A stretch of 64,000 bases of DNA from Miltoncostaea oceani (GCF_018141545.1 NZ_CP064356.1:2059001-2123000); one strand, 5' to 3'. Positions 33,224 through 43,014 are shown, counted from the first letter of the stretch. Notes: a model not told the origin generated them from the letters alone. A program made the numbers and translations.

Positions 33224-33979
33224 GTGACGGTCGCCGCCCGCCCCTCGCCACTCGCGCGCGCATGGTCGGCCCGGTGGCCCATCGGCGCCGAGGTGCTCCT
33301 CTTCCTCGCGCTGACCGTGGTCTACGAGTTCCTCCGCGACCTCGTCGGCGTCGACGACATCTCCCGCCCGCTGGTGCATGCGGAGCAGATCGTCGACATC
33401 GAGCGCTCCCTCGGCCTGTTCATCGAGGTGGACCTCCACGAGTGGGTCCAGTCGATCGGCGCGCTCGAGTGGACGACGACGTGGCTGTACACGCTGGGGC
33501 ACACGACCGGGTTCGTGATCATGTTCGTCTGGGTCTGGTTCCGGCGCCGCGACCAGTACCCGATGTTCCGCAACTGGTTCTGGATCTCCCACGCGATCGC
33601 GGTGCTCGGGTACTGGGTGTACCCCCTCGCCCCGCCGCGGCTGACGGACCTCGGCCTCGCCGACCCGACGAAGGAGAGCCTGGAGCTCGGCGGCGCGCTG
33701 TCGTGGTTCCAGCCGTTCCGCAACGAGTTCGCCGCGATGCCGTCGATGCACGTCGGCTACACGTTCCTCTTCGCGCTCGCGTTGTTCTGGATGCTCCGCC
33801 CGTCGCCGTGGCGGTGGCTGGCCTTCCTCTGGCCGGCCGGGATGCTCTTCGTGGTGATGGCGACGGCGAACCACTGGTGGCTCGACGGCGTCGGCGGCGC
33901 GGCGACGGTGCTGCTCGGGCTGCTCGTCGCGGACCGCCTCGGCGGCGACCTCCCCCGCCCCTGGGCGCGCCGCCCGTGA
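33224..33979 (+). CDS. PAP2-type membrane phosphatase/inositolphosphotransferase-like protein
   Basis: 251 residues from GTG 33224. It has about five membrane segments, an early acidic loop (DIERSLGLFIEVDLHEWVQS), and the conserved PAP2 core: MPSMHVGY with the histidine, and ATANHWWLDGVGG with the second histidine and aspartate. This is the PAP2_3 (AUR1/IPC-synthase-like) subtype, whose members move phosphate-containing head groups between lipids or inositol. It overlaps the downstream GT4 gene by GTGA, so the two probably make one glycolipid. Exact substrate unknown. Confidence 0.8.
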   Translation: MTVAARPSPLARAWSARWPIGAEVLLFLALTVVYEFLRDLVGVDDISRPLVHAEQIVDIERSLGLFIEVDLHEWVQSIGALEWTTTWLYTLGHTTGFVIMFVWVWFRRRDQYPMFRNWFWISHAIAVLGYWVYPLAPPRLTDLGLADPTKESLELGGALSWFQPFRNEFAAMPSMHVGYTFLFALALFWMLRPSPWRWLAFLWPAGMLFVVMATANHWWLDGVGGAATVLLGLLVADRLGGDLPRPWARRP

Positions 33980-35262
33980 GGATCGCCATGGTGACCGAGT
34001 ACGCCTACCCGGTGCTCGGGGGCGTGCCGGAGCACGTCCACAACCTGAGCCGCGAGCTCGCCGCCCGGGGTCACGAGGTCACCGTCGTCACGAGCAACGC
34101 CCCGCGCGGCAGCCGCGTGCGGGCCCGGGCGATCGACGCCGAGAACCGGACGGTGCACGGGTACCGGACGATCCGGATCGGCACGTCGATGCCGGTGGTG
34201 TCGAACGGGTCGATCGCCCGGGTCAGCGTCGGCATCGGGGTGAAGGCGCGCGTCGCCCGCGCCCTGCGCGGCATGGACGTCGTCCACGCCCAGGGCCTCG
34301 CCTCCCCCATGGTCTGCCTGTGGGCGCTGCGCACCTCGACGGCGCCGGTGAACGTCGGCACGTTCCACACCTACTTCGAGGACGGCCACTGGGGGTACCG
34401 GTGGTTCTTCGCGTACGTCCGGAGCACGATGGCCCGGACCGACCGGCTGATCGCGGTGTCCGACGTCTGCGTCGACGCGCTCCGCCCCTACTTCGGCGAC
34501 GCGCGGTTCGACATCGTCCCGAACGGCGTCGACACGGAGCTCTACCGGCCCCTCGGCCCCGGCGAGACCCGCCCGCCCGGCCCGCCGCGCATCCTGTTCA
34601 TGGGGCGCTTCGACCCCCGCAACGGCCTCGACACCCTGCTGGAGGCGACGCGGCTGCTGGCCGACGAGGGCCGCGACTTCACGGTGCAGGTCGTCGGCGA
34701 CGGCCCCCTGCGGCGGAAGTACCACCACCAGGCGAAGGCCCTCGGCATCTGGGACCGCATCGAGTGGCTCGGCCTGCTCGACAAGGAGCGCCCCCGCCTC
34801 TACCGCGAGGCGACGGTGTTCGCGTCGCCGTGCGTCCTGGCGTCGTTCGGCGTCGTCCTGCTGGAGGCGATGGCGAGCGGCACCCCCGTCGTCTGCGCCG
34901 ACAACGTGGGGTTCCGCCAGGTGATCCGCGACGGCGTCCCCGGGCGGTTCGTGCGCCCTCGCGACCCCCGCGACCTCGCCGACGGCATCGGCGAGTTGCT
35001 CGACGACGCGGAGCGGCGCCGGGAGTGGGGCGAGGCGGGCCGACGGATCGTGGTCGACCGCTACTCGTGGCCGCGGGTCACGGCGGAGGTGGAGGCGCTG
35101 TACCGGGAGGTCCTCGCCGAGGGCGGCCGCGCGCTCGCCAGCCCGCCGATGGGCCTGCGCTACAACCTGCGGCGCAACCCGGTGGAGCTGATGCGCAACA
35201 TCCCCCGCGCCCTGCGCGCGGGGCACCCCCGCGACGCCGACCGCGCCGGGGACCGGGGCTAG
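33976..35262 (+). CDS. GT4-family glycosyltransferase
   Basis: 428 residues using GTG 33976. Both Rossmann domains of GT-B enzymes are visible: the N-terminal one with LGGVPEHVHNLSRELAARGH, and the C-terminal one with ILFMGRFDPRNGLDTLLEA, VVGDGPLRRKY and the E-x7-E type nucleotide-sugar site in ASFGVVLLEAMASGTPVVCA. This resembles PimA/PimB-type mannosyltransferases that act on phosphoinositol lipids at the membrane face. Coupling to the PAP2-type gene supports a role in glycolipid or lipoglycan synthesis. It overlaps the convergent CBS gene by 4 bp. Confidence 0.85.
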   Translation: MRIAMVTEYAYPVLGGVPEHVHNLSRELAARGHEVTVVTSNAPRGSRVRARAIDAENRTVHGYRTIRIGTSMPVVSNGSIARVSVGIGVKARVARALRGMDVVHAQGLASPMVCLWALRTSTAPVNVGTFHTYFEDGHWGYRWFFAYVRSTMARTDRLIAVSDVCVDALRPYFGDARFDIVPNGVDTELYRPLGPGETRPPGPPRILFMGRFDPRNGLDTLLEATRLLADEGRDFTVQVVGDGPLRRKYHHQAKALGIWDRIEWLGLLDKERPRLYREATVFASPCVLASFGVVLLEAMASGTPVVCADNVGFRQVIRDGVPGRFVRPRDPRDLADGIGELLDDAERRREWGEAGRRIVVDRYSWPRVTAEVEALYREVLAEGGRALASPPMGLRYNLRRNPVELMRNIPRALRAGHPRDADRAGDRG

Positions 35263-35666
35263 CCCTCCCGGGCGGGCGGGACGGCGCCGAAGGTCGCGGC
35301 GCCGGACAGCACGCCCACCACGTCGCGCATGTTCAGCACGCCGACGAGCGCGTCGCCGTCGGCGACCAGCAGGTGGCGGACGCCGCGGGAGATCATCAGG
35401 TCGCAGGCCTCGGCCAGCGGGGTCCCCGGGGGGACGGACACGGGGCGGGGCGTCATGTGGTCGGCGACCCGCGCCACGTCGAGGTCGTCGCCGGCCGCGA
35501 TCGCCCGCAGCACGTCGCGCTCGGTGATCACGCCGCCGCCCTCCGCCTCGACGATCCCGAGGCCCGTGCGGGCCGCGGCGAGGTCCACCGCGGCGGACCG
35601 CAGCGTCGCCTCCGGAGAGAGCCGGACCTTCACGTCGGCCATCACGTCCCTGACGGTTCCCTGCAT
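35259..35666 (-). CDS. CBS-domain pair protein
   Basis: 135 residues from ATG 35666. It consists only of two CBS motifs: the first runs MQGTVRDVMADVKVRLSPEA to GGGVITERDVLRAIAAG, the second VADHMTPRPVSVPPGTPLAE to DALVGVLNMRDVVGVLSGAA. CBS pairs bind adenosine nucleotides or SAM and act as energy or signal sensors; when alone, they regulate a partner protein. No partner is evident next to it, and its end overlaps the GT4 gene. Confidence 0.85.
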   Translation of the reverse strand: MQGTVRDVMADVKVRLSPEATLRSAAVDLAAARTGLGIVEAEGGGVITERDVLRAIAAGDDLDVARVADHMTPRPVSVPPGTPLAEACDLMISRGVRHLLVADGDALVGVLNMRDVVGVLSGAATFGAVPPAREG

Positions 35667-35688
35667 GGGGCGACCATACCCGACGGGC

Positions 35689-37596
35689 TCAGCCCAGGCG
35701 GACCGCCGCCACCGCCACCACGGTGCGCCCGTACGACAGGACCGCCCGGTAGCGGCCGGGAGGCAGGCCCCCGGTGCGGCTGCGCAGCGGGCTGACCGCG
35801 AGGCCGCGCACGGGTCGCACCCGGCTGCGGGCGACGACCCCGTCGCGTCCGCTCCACGACCAGGCGACCCGCAGCCTCCGCGCGTCGCGCGGGGTGGCCG
35901 AGAAGCGAAAGTTCGCGAACAGGAAGTTCGGGGCCCGTCCGCGGATTCGCGCGACGCCCCGCCCGCCGACGCCGCGGCTGACGAAGGCCCGCGCCACGAC
36001 GCCCTCGGGCGGGGCGGGCAGGCGCACGCGCAGGGACGCCGGCGCCAGCCGGTCGGCCGGCGGGACGCCGATCTCGCGGACCCGCAGCGTGTGCCGCCCG
36101 GGCGCGGTGCCCGGCGGCAGGGCGAGCACGACGGTGAAGCGCCCGGCGCGCGGCAGCCGCGCCGTGCGCCCGGCCAGGCGGGTGCGGGCCGCCGCCCCGG
36201 CGAGCAGGTCGAGGCGGATCCGGGCCGCGCGGGGCGTCGCGACGGCGACGCGGACCCGCCCGCTCACGCGACTGCGCCTCCAGGTCGCCGTGACGCGCGG
36301 CGCCGACAGGCCCAGCGCGGGGGCCGCGACCGCCGCGACGGGCGCGGCGGCGACCGTCACGGCGGCCGTGGCGGCGTCGTCGGTGACGTCGGCGTCGAAG
36401 GTCGGGCTGGTGGCGGTCCCCGCCACCGGGAGGGTCCCCGCCCCCGTCGCCCGGACGGTGAACACGGCGGCGGCGGCCCCGCCGGCCGGGATCGTCCCGA
36501 GGGCGCAGGACGTCGGCGCGGCACCGGGGCACCCGCCCTGGGTGGCGACGGCCGACACGGCGACCGCGGAGCCGGGGAGTGTCAGGCGCGCCCCGACGAG
36601 GCGTGCCGGGTCGGGGCCGGCGTTCGCCACCCGCACGGTGAACGCGACCTCCTCCCCCGCCGTCATCGCGCCGCGCGACGCCGCGACGGTCGCGCTGAGG
36701 GCGGCCCGGTCACCGAAGCGCACCACGCGGGTGTTGCCCACGTCGGCGACGTAGACGTTGCCGGCCGCGTCGACGCCGAGCCCCTGGGGTGAGCTGAGCT
36801 GCCCCGGCCCGCCCCCGAGGCTCCCGAACTTCGCGAGGAAGGTCCCGCCGCGGGTGATCCGCTGGATCCGGTTGTTGCCCCGGTCGCTGACCCAGAGGTC
36901 GCCGGAGGGGTCGAACGCCACGTCCCAGGGCGTCGCGAACTGCCCGTCGCCGGAGCCGGGGCCCCCCATGACGTTGAACGTGCCGCCCGGGTCCACGCGC
37001 ACGATCCGGTCGTTGCCCGTGTCGGCGACCCATGCCGAGCCGCCACCCGCGGGGTCGGCGGCCACGCCGAAGGGTGACGAGAGGAGGCCGTCGCCCATCG
37101 ACCGGACGAAGGCGCCGTCGCGGGTGGTGACGACGATCCGGCCGTTGATCGAGTCGGCGACGTAGACGAGGCCGTCGCCGCCCACGTCGATGCCCCAGGG
37201 CTCGCGGTACCGCGGCTGCGGGTCGGCGGGGCCGCCGAGGGTGCCCCAGCGGGTCTGGAAGGCGCCCCCGGTGGCGTAGCGGCTCACGCCGTCGCCGCCG
37301 AACTCCGAGAGGACGACCGCGTCGCCGGCGACGTCGACGCCGAACGACTCCGGCGTCCCCCACACCCGCCGGACGGCGCCGAGCGGCGAGAACACCTGGA
37401 TGCGGTCGTTGAACCGGTCCGCGACGTAGACGTCGAAGTCGCCGCCGACGGCGACGTCGGACGCCTCGCCGAACCGGCCCGGCCCGGCGCCCGGACCGCC
37501 CCAGGCGGTGATGAAGCCGAACGCGGCCGCCGGGGCGGGGGCGGCCGCCGCCAGCAGCGCCGCCACGACGAGCCATGCCCGCCACCTTCGGACCAT
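35689..37596 (-). CDS. secreted NHL-repeat beta-propeller protein with DUF11-type domain
   Basis: 635 residues from ATG 37596 with a signal peptide (RRWRAWLVVAALLAAAAPAP). Residues 35-320 contain six or so NHL repeats (GRFGEASDVAVGGDFDVYVA, FATPWDVAFDPSGDLWVSDR, LSSPQGLGVDAAGNVYVADV) forming a beta-propeller. Residues 325-430 match a DUF11-like domain (GEEVAFTVRVANAGPDPARL), and the C-terminal 200 residues are beta-rich Arg/Ala repeats. Extracellular propellers of this kind bind proteins or carbohydrates. No enzymatic residues are apparent. It lies 22 bp upstream of the CBS gene on the same strand. Confidence 0.8.
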   Translation of the reverse strand: MVRRWRAWLVVAALLAAAAPAPAAAFGFITAWGGPGAGPGRFGEASDVAVGGDFDVYVADRFNDRIQVFSPLGAVRRVWGTPESFGVDVAGDAVVLSEFGGDGVSRYATGGAFQTRWGTLGGPADPQPRYREPWGIDVGGDGLVYVADSINGRIVVTTRDGAFVRSMGDGLLSSPFGVAADPAGGGSAWVADTGNDRIVRVDPGGTFNVMGGPGSGDGQFATPWDVAFDPSGDLWVSDRGNNRIQRITRGGTFLAKFGSLGGGPGQLSSPQGLGVDAAGNVYVADVGNTRVVRFGDRAALSATVAASRGAMTAGEEVAFTVRVANAGPDPARLVGARLTLPGSAVAVSAVATQGGCPGAAPTSCALGTIPAGGAAAAVFTVRATGAGTLPVAGTATSPTFDADVTDDAATAAVTVAAAPVAAVAAPALGLSAPRVTATWRRSRVSGRVRVAVATPRAARIRLDLLAGAAARTRLAGRTARLPRAGRFTVVLALPPGTAPGRHTLRVREIGVPPADRLAPASLRVRLPAPPEGVVARAFVSRGVGGRGVARIRGRAPNFLFANFRFSATPRDARRLRVAWSWSGRDGVVARSRVRPVRGLAVSPLRSRTGGLPPGRYRAVLSYGRTVVAVAAVRLG

Positions 37597-37655
37597 GCGT
37601 CATTCGACGCCCGTCCGCGCGCCCTGTCAATGGCGACGCCCGCGTGGGCGCGCCC

Positions 37656-38732
37656 CTAGAAGAGCCCGGGCTGCCCCACCTCGGCGGGCGGCGCGAGGCC
37701 GAGGTGCCGGTAGGCGCGGGCCGTCGCGACGCGCCCGCGGGGCGTGCGCTTCAGCAGCCCCTCCTGCAGCAGGAAGGGCTCGTAGACGTCCTCGATGGTG
37801 TCGGCGGCCTCGCCGACGCTGTCGGCGAGCGTGCCGAGCCCGACGGGCCGGCCCTCGAACGTCTCGGCCAGGCGGCGGAGGATCTGCCGGTCGAGCTCCT
37901 CCAGGCCGAGGGCGTCGACCTCCAGCAGCTCCAGGGCCTCCTCGGCGACGGCGCGGTCGACGCGGGGGCGTCCCCGCACCTGCGCGACGTCGCGGACGCG
38001 GCGCAGCAGCCGGTTGGCGATGCGCGGCGTCCCGCGGGAGCGGGCGGCCAGCGCGCCGGCGCCGTCGTCGTCGATCTCGACGTCCAGCAGGCGGGCGGAG
38101 CGCCGCACGATGCGCGCCAGGTCGGCGGGGGCGTAGTAGTCGAGGCGGTGGAAGACCCCGAACCGGGCCCGCAGCGGCGTCGTCAGCAGACCGGTCCGGG
38201 TCGTCGCCCCGATCAGGGTGAACGTGGGGAGGTCGAGGCGCAGCGTGCGGGCCGACGGGCCCTGCCCGAGGACCACGTCGAGCTGGAAGTCCTCCATCGC
38301 CGGGTAGAGGACCTCCTCGATGGAACGGTTGAGGCGGTGGATCTCGTCGATGAACAGCACGTCGTGCGGCTCGAGCGCCGTGAGGACCGCGGCGAGGTCG
38401 CCCTTGCGCTCCAGCACCGGGCCGCTGGTCACGTGGAATCCGACGCCGAGCTCGCCGGCGACGATGCCGGCGAGCGAGGTCTTGCCGAGCCCCGGCGGAC
38501 CGGCGAGGAGGACGTGGTCGAGGGCCTCGGAGCGCTGCTTCGCGGCCTCGAGGAAGATCGCGAGCTGGGCCTTCACGCCGTCCTGGCCGATGAAGTCGTC
38601 GAGCCGCTTCGGCCGCAGCGACCGGTCGAGCTCGTCCTCCGCGCCGATCGGCGCGCCCGTCTGGAGGCGCTCCTCGGGTGCGGGGAGGTCGGCCGGGTCG
38701 GTGCCCCAGGCGCCGTGCTCCTCGTCGCTCAC
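37656..38732 (-). CDS. ruvB: Holliday junction branch-migration ATPase RuvB
   Basis: 358 residues using GTG 38732, overlapping the ruvA stop (GTGA). The RuvB signature [18 protein letters not shown] is followed by Walker [15 protein letters not shown], Walker [10 protein letters not shown], sensor 1 [11 protein letters not shown] and the C-terminal winged helix ending in [13 protein letters not shown]. It is the motor that drives branch migration with RuvA; the gene order ruvC-ruvA-ruvB is the usual one. Confidence 0.97.
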   Translation of the reverse strand: MSDEEHGAWGTDPADLPAPEERLQTGAPIGAEDELDRSLRPKRLDDFIGQDGVKAQLAIFLEAAKQRSEALDHVLLAGPPGLGKTSLAGIVAGELGVGFHVTSGPVLERKGDLAAVLTALEPHDVLFIDEIHRLNRSIEEVLYPAMEDFQLDVVLGQGPSARTLRLDLPTFTLIGATTRTGLLTTPLRARFGVFHRLDYYAPADLARIVRRSARLLDVEIDDDGAGALAARSRGTPRIANRLLRRVRDVAQVRGRPRVDRAVAEEALELLEVDALGLEELDRQILRRLAETFEGRPVGLGTLADSVGEAADTIEDVYEPFLLQEGLLKRTPRGRVATARAYRHLGLAPPAEVGQPGLF

Positions 38733-39313
38733 CGGCGCCTCAGGCGGGCGAGGCCGTGCCGCACGAGGCCCTCGGCGTCGAGCGCGTCCGGGGCGTCGGT
38801 GAGGGCGGCGTCGGCCTCCTCGGGCCGGAAGCCGAGGGCGACGAGCCCGTCGCGTGCGGCGATGTGGGCGTCGGCGGCCGAGCCGGGCGTGGTGACGGCC
38901 CCGCCGTCGAGCGAGCCGAGCCGGTCGCGCAGCTCCAGCACGATGCGCTCCGCGGTGCGCTTGCCGACGCCCGAGGCCGTCTGCAGGCGGGCGCTGTCGC
39001 CCCGCGCGACCGCCAGGTGCAGCTCGTCGGCGGTGCCGACCCCGCACAGGGCGAGCGCGAGCCGCGGCCCGACGCCGCTGACCGACGTGAACGCCTCGAA
39101 CAGGGTGCGCTCCGCGGGGTTCGCGAAGCCGTACAGGTCGAGCGACTCCTCGCGGACGACGAGGACGGTCGACAACGCGGCCTCGCCCCCGGCGGCGGGC
39201 AGGGCGCCGGCGGTCGTCGCCGAGACGCGCACCAGCAGACCGACCCCGCCGACCTCGATCACGGGGCCGTCGGACTCGTGCGCCAGCACGCGCCCCCTGA
39301 TGGAGCGGATCAT
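38729..39313 (-). CDS. ruvA: Holliday junction DNA-binding protein RuvA
   Basis: 194 residues from ATG 39313, the normal length. The OB domain starts [20 protein letters not shown], the helix-hairpin-helix region includes [20 protein letters not shown] and [20 protein letters not shown], and the C-terminal domain III ([20 protein letters not shown]) is the RuvB contact. It binds four-way junctions as a tetramer. Ten bases separate it from ruvC upstream. Confidence 0.95.
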   Translation of the reverse strand: MIRSIRGRVLAHESDGPVIEVGGVGLLVRVSATTAGALPAAGGEAALSTVLVVREESLDLYGFANPAERTLFEAFTSVSGVGPRLALALCGVGTADELHLAVARGDSARLQTASGVGKRTAERIVLELRDRLGSLDGGAVTTPGSAADAHIAARDGLVALGFRPEEADAALTDAPDALDAEGLVRHGLARLRRR

Positions 39314-39323
39314 CCCGAGGAAA

Positions 39324-39821
39324 CTAGCGCGCCCGGCGGATGGCCCCCCGCAGCGGGGCGGAGCTCATGTGGCAGATCGCGGCGGCGAGGGCGTCGGCCG
39401 CGTGGTCGGTCCCGGGCCGCGCGCCGGTGAGGCGCGTCACCATCGACCGCACCTGCGCCTTGTCGGCGCTCCCCGACCCGGTGACCGACTGCTTGATGGT
39501 GTTCGGCGAGTACTCGACCACCTCGACGCCGGCGAGGGCCAGGGCGACGATGATCGCCCCGCGCGCCTCCGCCATGGCCATGGCGGAGCGGCTCATCGGG
39601 TGGATGAACCACGACTCGATGGCGCAGGCCTCGACCTCGTGACCGGCGACGAGGTCGGCGATCGCCGTGTGGATCGCCATGAGGCGCTCCGCGTGGGCGG
39701 TGCGCGGCGACGTCGTCACGGTGCCGACGGCGATCGGGCGGGGACGCGACGGGGGGCCGCCGACGAGGGCGTAGCCGGTGGACGCGAGGCCGGGATCGAC
39801 GCCGAGGATCGTGGTCGTCAC
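39324..39821 (-). CDS. ruvC: crossover junction endodeoxyribonuclease RuvC
   Basis: 165 residues with the start at GTG 39821, chosen because the catalytic ILGVDPG motif normally lies within the first ten residues; the frame upstream is Pro/Arg-rich and not RuvC-like. The catalytic acids are D9 (GVDPG), E69 (CAIESWF), and D139/D143 (GTDHAADALAAAICH). The enzyme resolves Holliday junctions after RuvAB migration. No strong ribosome-binding site is seen before the GTG, so translation may begin from a short leader. Confidence 0.93.
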   Translation of the reverse strand: MTTTILGVDPGLASTGYALVGGPPSRPRPIAVGTVTTSPRTAHAERLMAIHTAIADLVAGHEVEACAIESWFIHPMSRSAMAMAEARGAIIVALALAGVEVVEYSPNTIKQSVTGSGSADKAQVRSMVTRLTGARPGTDHAADALAAAICHMSSAPLRGAIRRAR

Positions 39822-40057
39822 GGTCCAGGGGGTTCGGGGCGGGCGCCGGGGCTCCTGCGCGGCGGGGGGTCCCGGCATGCCCGCAGTCAACCGGGCGCCT
39901 CGGACGGCTGTGCCGGCAGCGGGTGGTGCGGACGGGCCTCGTCACGCCGCGGCGTGGCGGCGTCCCGGAGATCGAGACGGAGCGGGCCAGGACGATGACG
40001 GCCGCGCGAGAGCGGGCTTATCGTCGCATTCCCTGACATCTCAGTGGAGGAAAGGCC

Positions 40058-40651
40058 ATGAACCGTGCCCGCCTGCTCCATCCCGCGACGATCCTCGGGG
40101 CGATCGTGCTCGCCGCGGTCGTCGCCGCCTCCGTCCACGGCGCGGGCGACTCCGGCCCCGCCCGGATCGGCTCCGCGCAGATCAAGGATGGCTCCATCAC
40201 GCTCGCCGATCTCTCGCCCAAGGCTCGCCGGGCGCTCAAGGGCGCCCGGGGTCCGGCGGGCCGTCCCGCCCCCGTCGTGGCCGGGCCCGCCGGGCCCGTG
40301 GGACCGGCAGGACCCCCCGGGTCCGTGCGCGCGTACGGCTTCGTCGCGTCCACGGGAACGGTGCTGAGCGCCCAGTCGAGGAACATCGCCGTCACCAAGC
40401 TCTCACCCGGCACCGGGGCCTACTGCCTGACCGTGACCGCGGCCTCCGGCATCGACCCGCTGACGACCGCCCCGGTGGTCACACCCGACCTCCCCGACAG
40501 CGCGGGGCTCTACAACATCGCCCAGATCTCGAACGGCGCCTCCGGGCTCCCCGACTGCCCCCGTGCGAGCGGCTGGGTCGTCTTCACGCACAACTTCGGG
40601 GCGGGGGGCTTCGCCCCCGCCGACACGGGCTTCTCCGTGCTCATCCCCTGA
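40058..40651 (+). CDS. secreted collagen-like hypothetical protein
   Basis: 197 residues from ATG 40058 behind GGAGGAAAGG. A signal peptide or N-terminal anchor (ILGAIVLAAVVAASVHG) precedes a short GxP-type collagen-like stretch (GPAGPVGPAGPPGS near residue 80) and a beta-rich C-terminal domain with two cysteines (AYCLTV and LPDCPRA) that may form a disulphide. It lies on the opposite strand between yebC and ruvC, which are normally adjacent, so it looks like an insertion into a conserved cluster. The 236 bp upstream hold its promoter (TTATCGT) and no other gene. Confidence 0.8.
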   Translation: MNRARLLHPATILGAIVLAAVVAASVHGAGDSGPARIGSAQIKDGSITLADLSPKARRALKGARGPAGRPAPVVAGPAGPVGPAGPPGSVRAYGFVASTGTVLSAQSRNIAVTKLSPGTGAYCLTVTAASGIDPLTTAPVVTPDLPDSAGLYNIAQISNGASGLPDCPRASGWVVFTHNFGAGGFAPADTGFSVLIP

Positions 40652-40703
40652 CGGCAGCGGCCCGCCCCGCGGGACCGGTGCCCGCCGGCCGGCACGGCGC
40701 TCC

Positions 40704-40732
40704 GGCGCCGGGCCCGAAATGGTCCCGGCGCC
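40704..40732. terminator. bidirectional terminator between the collagen-like gene and yebC
   Basis: GGCGCCGGG pairs with CCCGGCGCC across an 11-base loop, and it sits between two convergent stops (40651 on plus, 40738 on minus). The stem is GC-only and lacks T runs. Its position and perfect symmetry make a bidirectional stop the most likely role. Confidence 0.6.
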
Positions 40733-40737
40733 CGGCG

Positions 40738-41487
40738 TCAGCCGGCGACGGCCTCCAGCACCTCGTCGGAGATGTCGAAGTTCGCGTAGACGTCCTGGAC
40801 GTCGTCGTTGTCCTCGAGCTGGTCGACCATCCGCAGGATCTGGCGCGCCTCGTTCTCGGTCGGCGCCACCGTCGTCTTCGGGACCATGGTCAGCTCGGCG
40901 GTCGCGAAGGCGATGCCGGCCTCCTCGAGCGCCCCGCGCACGGCCATGAAGTCGGACGGGTCGGTCGTGATGTGCCAGGTGCCGCCGTCGTCGGACACGT
41001 CCTCCGCGCCGCCCTCGAGCGCCGCCTCCATCAGGGCGTCCTCGTCGACGCCCTCGCGCTCGACCACGATCAGGCCCTTGCGGTCGAACTGCCACGCGAC
41101 GCTGCCCGGGGTGCCCAGGGAGCCGCCGTTCTTCGTGAAGATGAAGCGCAGGTCGCTGGCGGTGCGGTTGCGGTTGTCGGTGAGGATGGTGCAGATGACG
41201 GCCACGCCGCCCGCCGCGTAGCCCTCGTAGAGCATCGACTCGTACGAGTCTCCCTCACCGGCGCCGGCGCCCCGCTGGATCGCGCGCTCGATGTTGTCCT
41301 TCGGCATCGAGTTGTCGCGCGCCTTCTGGATGGCGTTCGCGAGCGCGGCGTTCGCGTCGGGGTCGCCCCCGCCCTCCTTCGCGGCCACGATGATGGCCCG
41401 CGAGAGCTTGGAGAAGAGCTGCCCCCTCTTGGCGTCCGCCGCGCCCTTCTTGCGCTTGATCGTCGCCCACTTACTGTGCCCGGACAT
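40738..41487 (-). CDS. yebC: YebC/PmpR family transcriptional/translational regulator
   Basis: 249 residues from ATG 41487. It begins [20 protein letters not shown], the hallmark of the family, followed by LFSKLSRAIIVAAKEGGGDP, YEGYAAGGVAVICTILTDNR and TDPSDFMAVRGALEEAGI. YebC proteins were long called transcriptional regulators; more recent work links some to translation of difficult proline stretches. In this window it is downstream of pdxT, whose end overlaps its start by 17 bp. Confidence 0.95.
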   Translation of the reverse strand: MSGHSKWATIKRKKGAADAKRGQLFSKLSRAIIVAAKEGGGDPDANAALANAIQKARDNSMPKDNIERAIQRGAGAGEGDSYESMLYEGYAAGGVAVICTILTDNRNRTASDLRFIFTKNGGSLGTPGSVAWQFDRKGLIVVEREGVDEDALMEAALEGGAEDVSDDGGTWHITTDPSDFMAVRGALEEAGIAFATAELTMVPKTTVAPTENEARQILRMVDQLEDNDDVQDVYANFDISDEVLEAVAG

Positions 41488-42121
41488 GCTCCTGCCTCCT
41501 CTCTGTGGCGCCCTCGCGGCGCGCGCGCGCCCGGGTCACCAGCCACTCGTGGAACCGGTGCTCCCCCGAGAGCTCGGGGTGGAACGCCGTGACCAACAGA
41601 TCGCCCTGCCGTGCGGCCACCGCGTGACCGGCGCAGGTCGCGAGCACCTCGACGCCCGGGCCCGCCTCCTCGATCCACGGCGCGCGGATGAACACGGCGT
41701 CGACCGGGCCCTCCCCCATCGCCAGGACGTCGAGGGTCGTCTCGAACGAGCTCCGCTGCCGCCCGAAGGCGTTGCGGCGCACGACGATGTCCATGCCGCC
41801 GACGAGCGGCTGCGCGCCGCCGGTGGTCGCCCGCGCCAGCACGATCATGCCGGCGCAGGTGCCGAGGGCCGGGAGGCCGTCGGCGAGGCGCGTCCGGAGG
41901 ACGTCGAGCAGGCCCGACCCCTCGGCGACGAGGCCGAGCGTGGTGCTCTCCCCGCCCGGCAGGACGATCGCGTCGACGTCGTCGAGGTCCCCGGGGGACC
42001 GCACGTCCACCGGCTCCGCGCCCACGCGGGATAGGACGTCCGCGTGCTCCGCGAACGCGCCCTGCACCGAGAGGACCCCGACCCGGGGGCGCCCGAACCC
42101 CGTCGCGGCGGCCTCGCTCAC
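41471..42121 (-). CDS. pdxT: pyridoxal 5'-phosphate synthase glutaminase subunit PdxT
   Basis: 216 residues with the start at GTG 42121, which overlaps the pdxS stop (GTGA); a second GTG at 42124 is possible. Glutamine amidotransferase type I motifs are present: [12 protein letters not shown], the nucleophile in [11 protein letters not shown], and the His-Glu pair in [16 protein letters not shown]. It supplies ammonia from glutamine to PdxS for PLP synthesis. The 17-bp overlap with yebC fits a continuous operon. Confidence 0.95.
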   Translation of the reverse strand: MSEAAATGFGRPRVGVLSVQGAFAEHADVLSRVGAEPVDVRSPGDLDDVDAIVLPGGESTTLGLVAEGSGLLDVLRTRLADGLPALGTCAGMIVLARATTGGAQPLVGGMDIVVRRNAFGRQRSSFETTLDVLAMGEGPVDAVFIRAPWIEEAGPGVEVLATCAGHAVAARQGDLLVTAFHPELSGEHRFHEWLVTRARARREGATERRQEHVRAQ

Positions 42122-43014
42122 CACCCCCGGCCCTGGAGCAGGTCGCCCTGGGCGAGCGCGGACATCTCGATGCCCGGCATCGCCTCCTTCAGGCCGCGCG
42201 ACACGCGCGCCAGCACCTCGGGGTCGCGGTAGTGCGTCGCGGCCTCGACGATCGCGCGCGCCCGGCTCGCCGGGTCGGCGCTCTTGTAGATGCCGGAGCC
42301 GACGAAGACCCCCTCGGCGCCGAGCTGCAGCATGAGGGCCGCGTCCGCGGGGGTGGCGATGCCGCCCGCGCAGAACAGCACGACGGGGAGGGCCCCGTCG
42401 GCGGCGACCCGGGCCACCAGGTCGTAGGGTGCGCGCAGGTCCTTCGCGGCGGCGTGCAGCTCCTCGGGCGGGAGACCCGCCAGGCGGGCGATGCCGCCGC
42501 GGATCGACCGCATGTGGCGGACGGCCTCGACGACGTTGCCGGTGCCGGCCTCGCCCTTGCTCCGGATCATGGCGGCACCCTCGGAGATGCGCCGGAGCGC
42601 CTCGCCGAGGTCGGTGGCACCGCACACGAAGGGGATGGTGAAGGAGTGCTTGTCGATGTGGTGGGCCTCGTCGGCCGGGGTGAGGACCTCGGACTCGTCG
42701 ATGAAGTCCACGTCGAGCGCCTGCAGCACCTGGGCCTCGACGAAGTGGCCGATGCGGCACTTCGCCATGACCGGGATGGAGACGGCCTCCTGGATCCCGG
42801 CGATCATCTCGGGGTCGCTCATGCGGGCCACGCCGCCGTCCACGCGGATGTCGGCGGGGATGCGCTCGAGCGCCATGACGGCGCAGGCCCCCGCGTCCTC
42901 GGCGATGCGCGCCTGCTCCGGGGTCGTCACGTCCATGATGACCCCGCCCTTGAGCATCTGGGCGAGTCCGGTCTTGACGCGCGTCGTCCCGGTGCGACCG
43001 TTTGCGTCTGCCAC
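42118..43014 (-). CDS. pdxS: pyridoxal 5'-phosphate synthase subunit PdxS
   Basis: 298 residues from ATG 43014. The barrel begins [20 protein letters not shown], where K22 and D28 correspond to the active-site region, and later has [20 protein letters not shown] and [19 protein letters not shown]. PdxS assembles PLP from ribose 5-phosphate, glyceraldehyde 3-phosphate and ammonia delivered by PdxT. It leads the pdxS-pdxT-yebC block; a GATAGACTTT box in the 135-bp upstream gap could be its -10 element. Confidence 0.97.
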   Translation of the reverse strand: MADANGRTGTTRVKTGLAQMLKGGVIMDVTTPEQARIAEDAGACAVMALERIPADIRVDGGVARMSDPEMIAGIQEAVSIPVMAKCRIGHFVEAQVLQALDVDFIDESEVLTPADEAHHIDKHSFTIPFVCGATDLGEALRRISEGAAMIRSKGEAGTGNVVEAVRHMRSIRGGIARLAGLPPEELHAAAKDLRAPYDLVARVAADGALPVVLFCAGGIATPADAALMLQLGAEGVFVGSGIYKSADPASRARAIVEAATHYRDPEVLARVSRGLKEAMPGIEMSALAQGDLLQGRGW

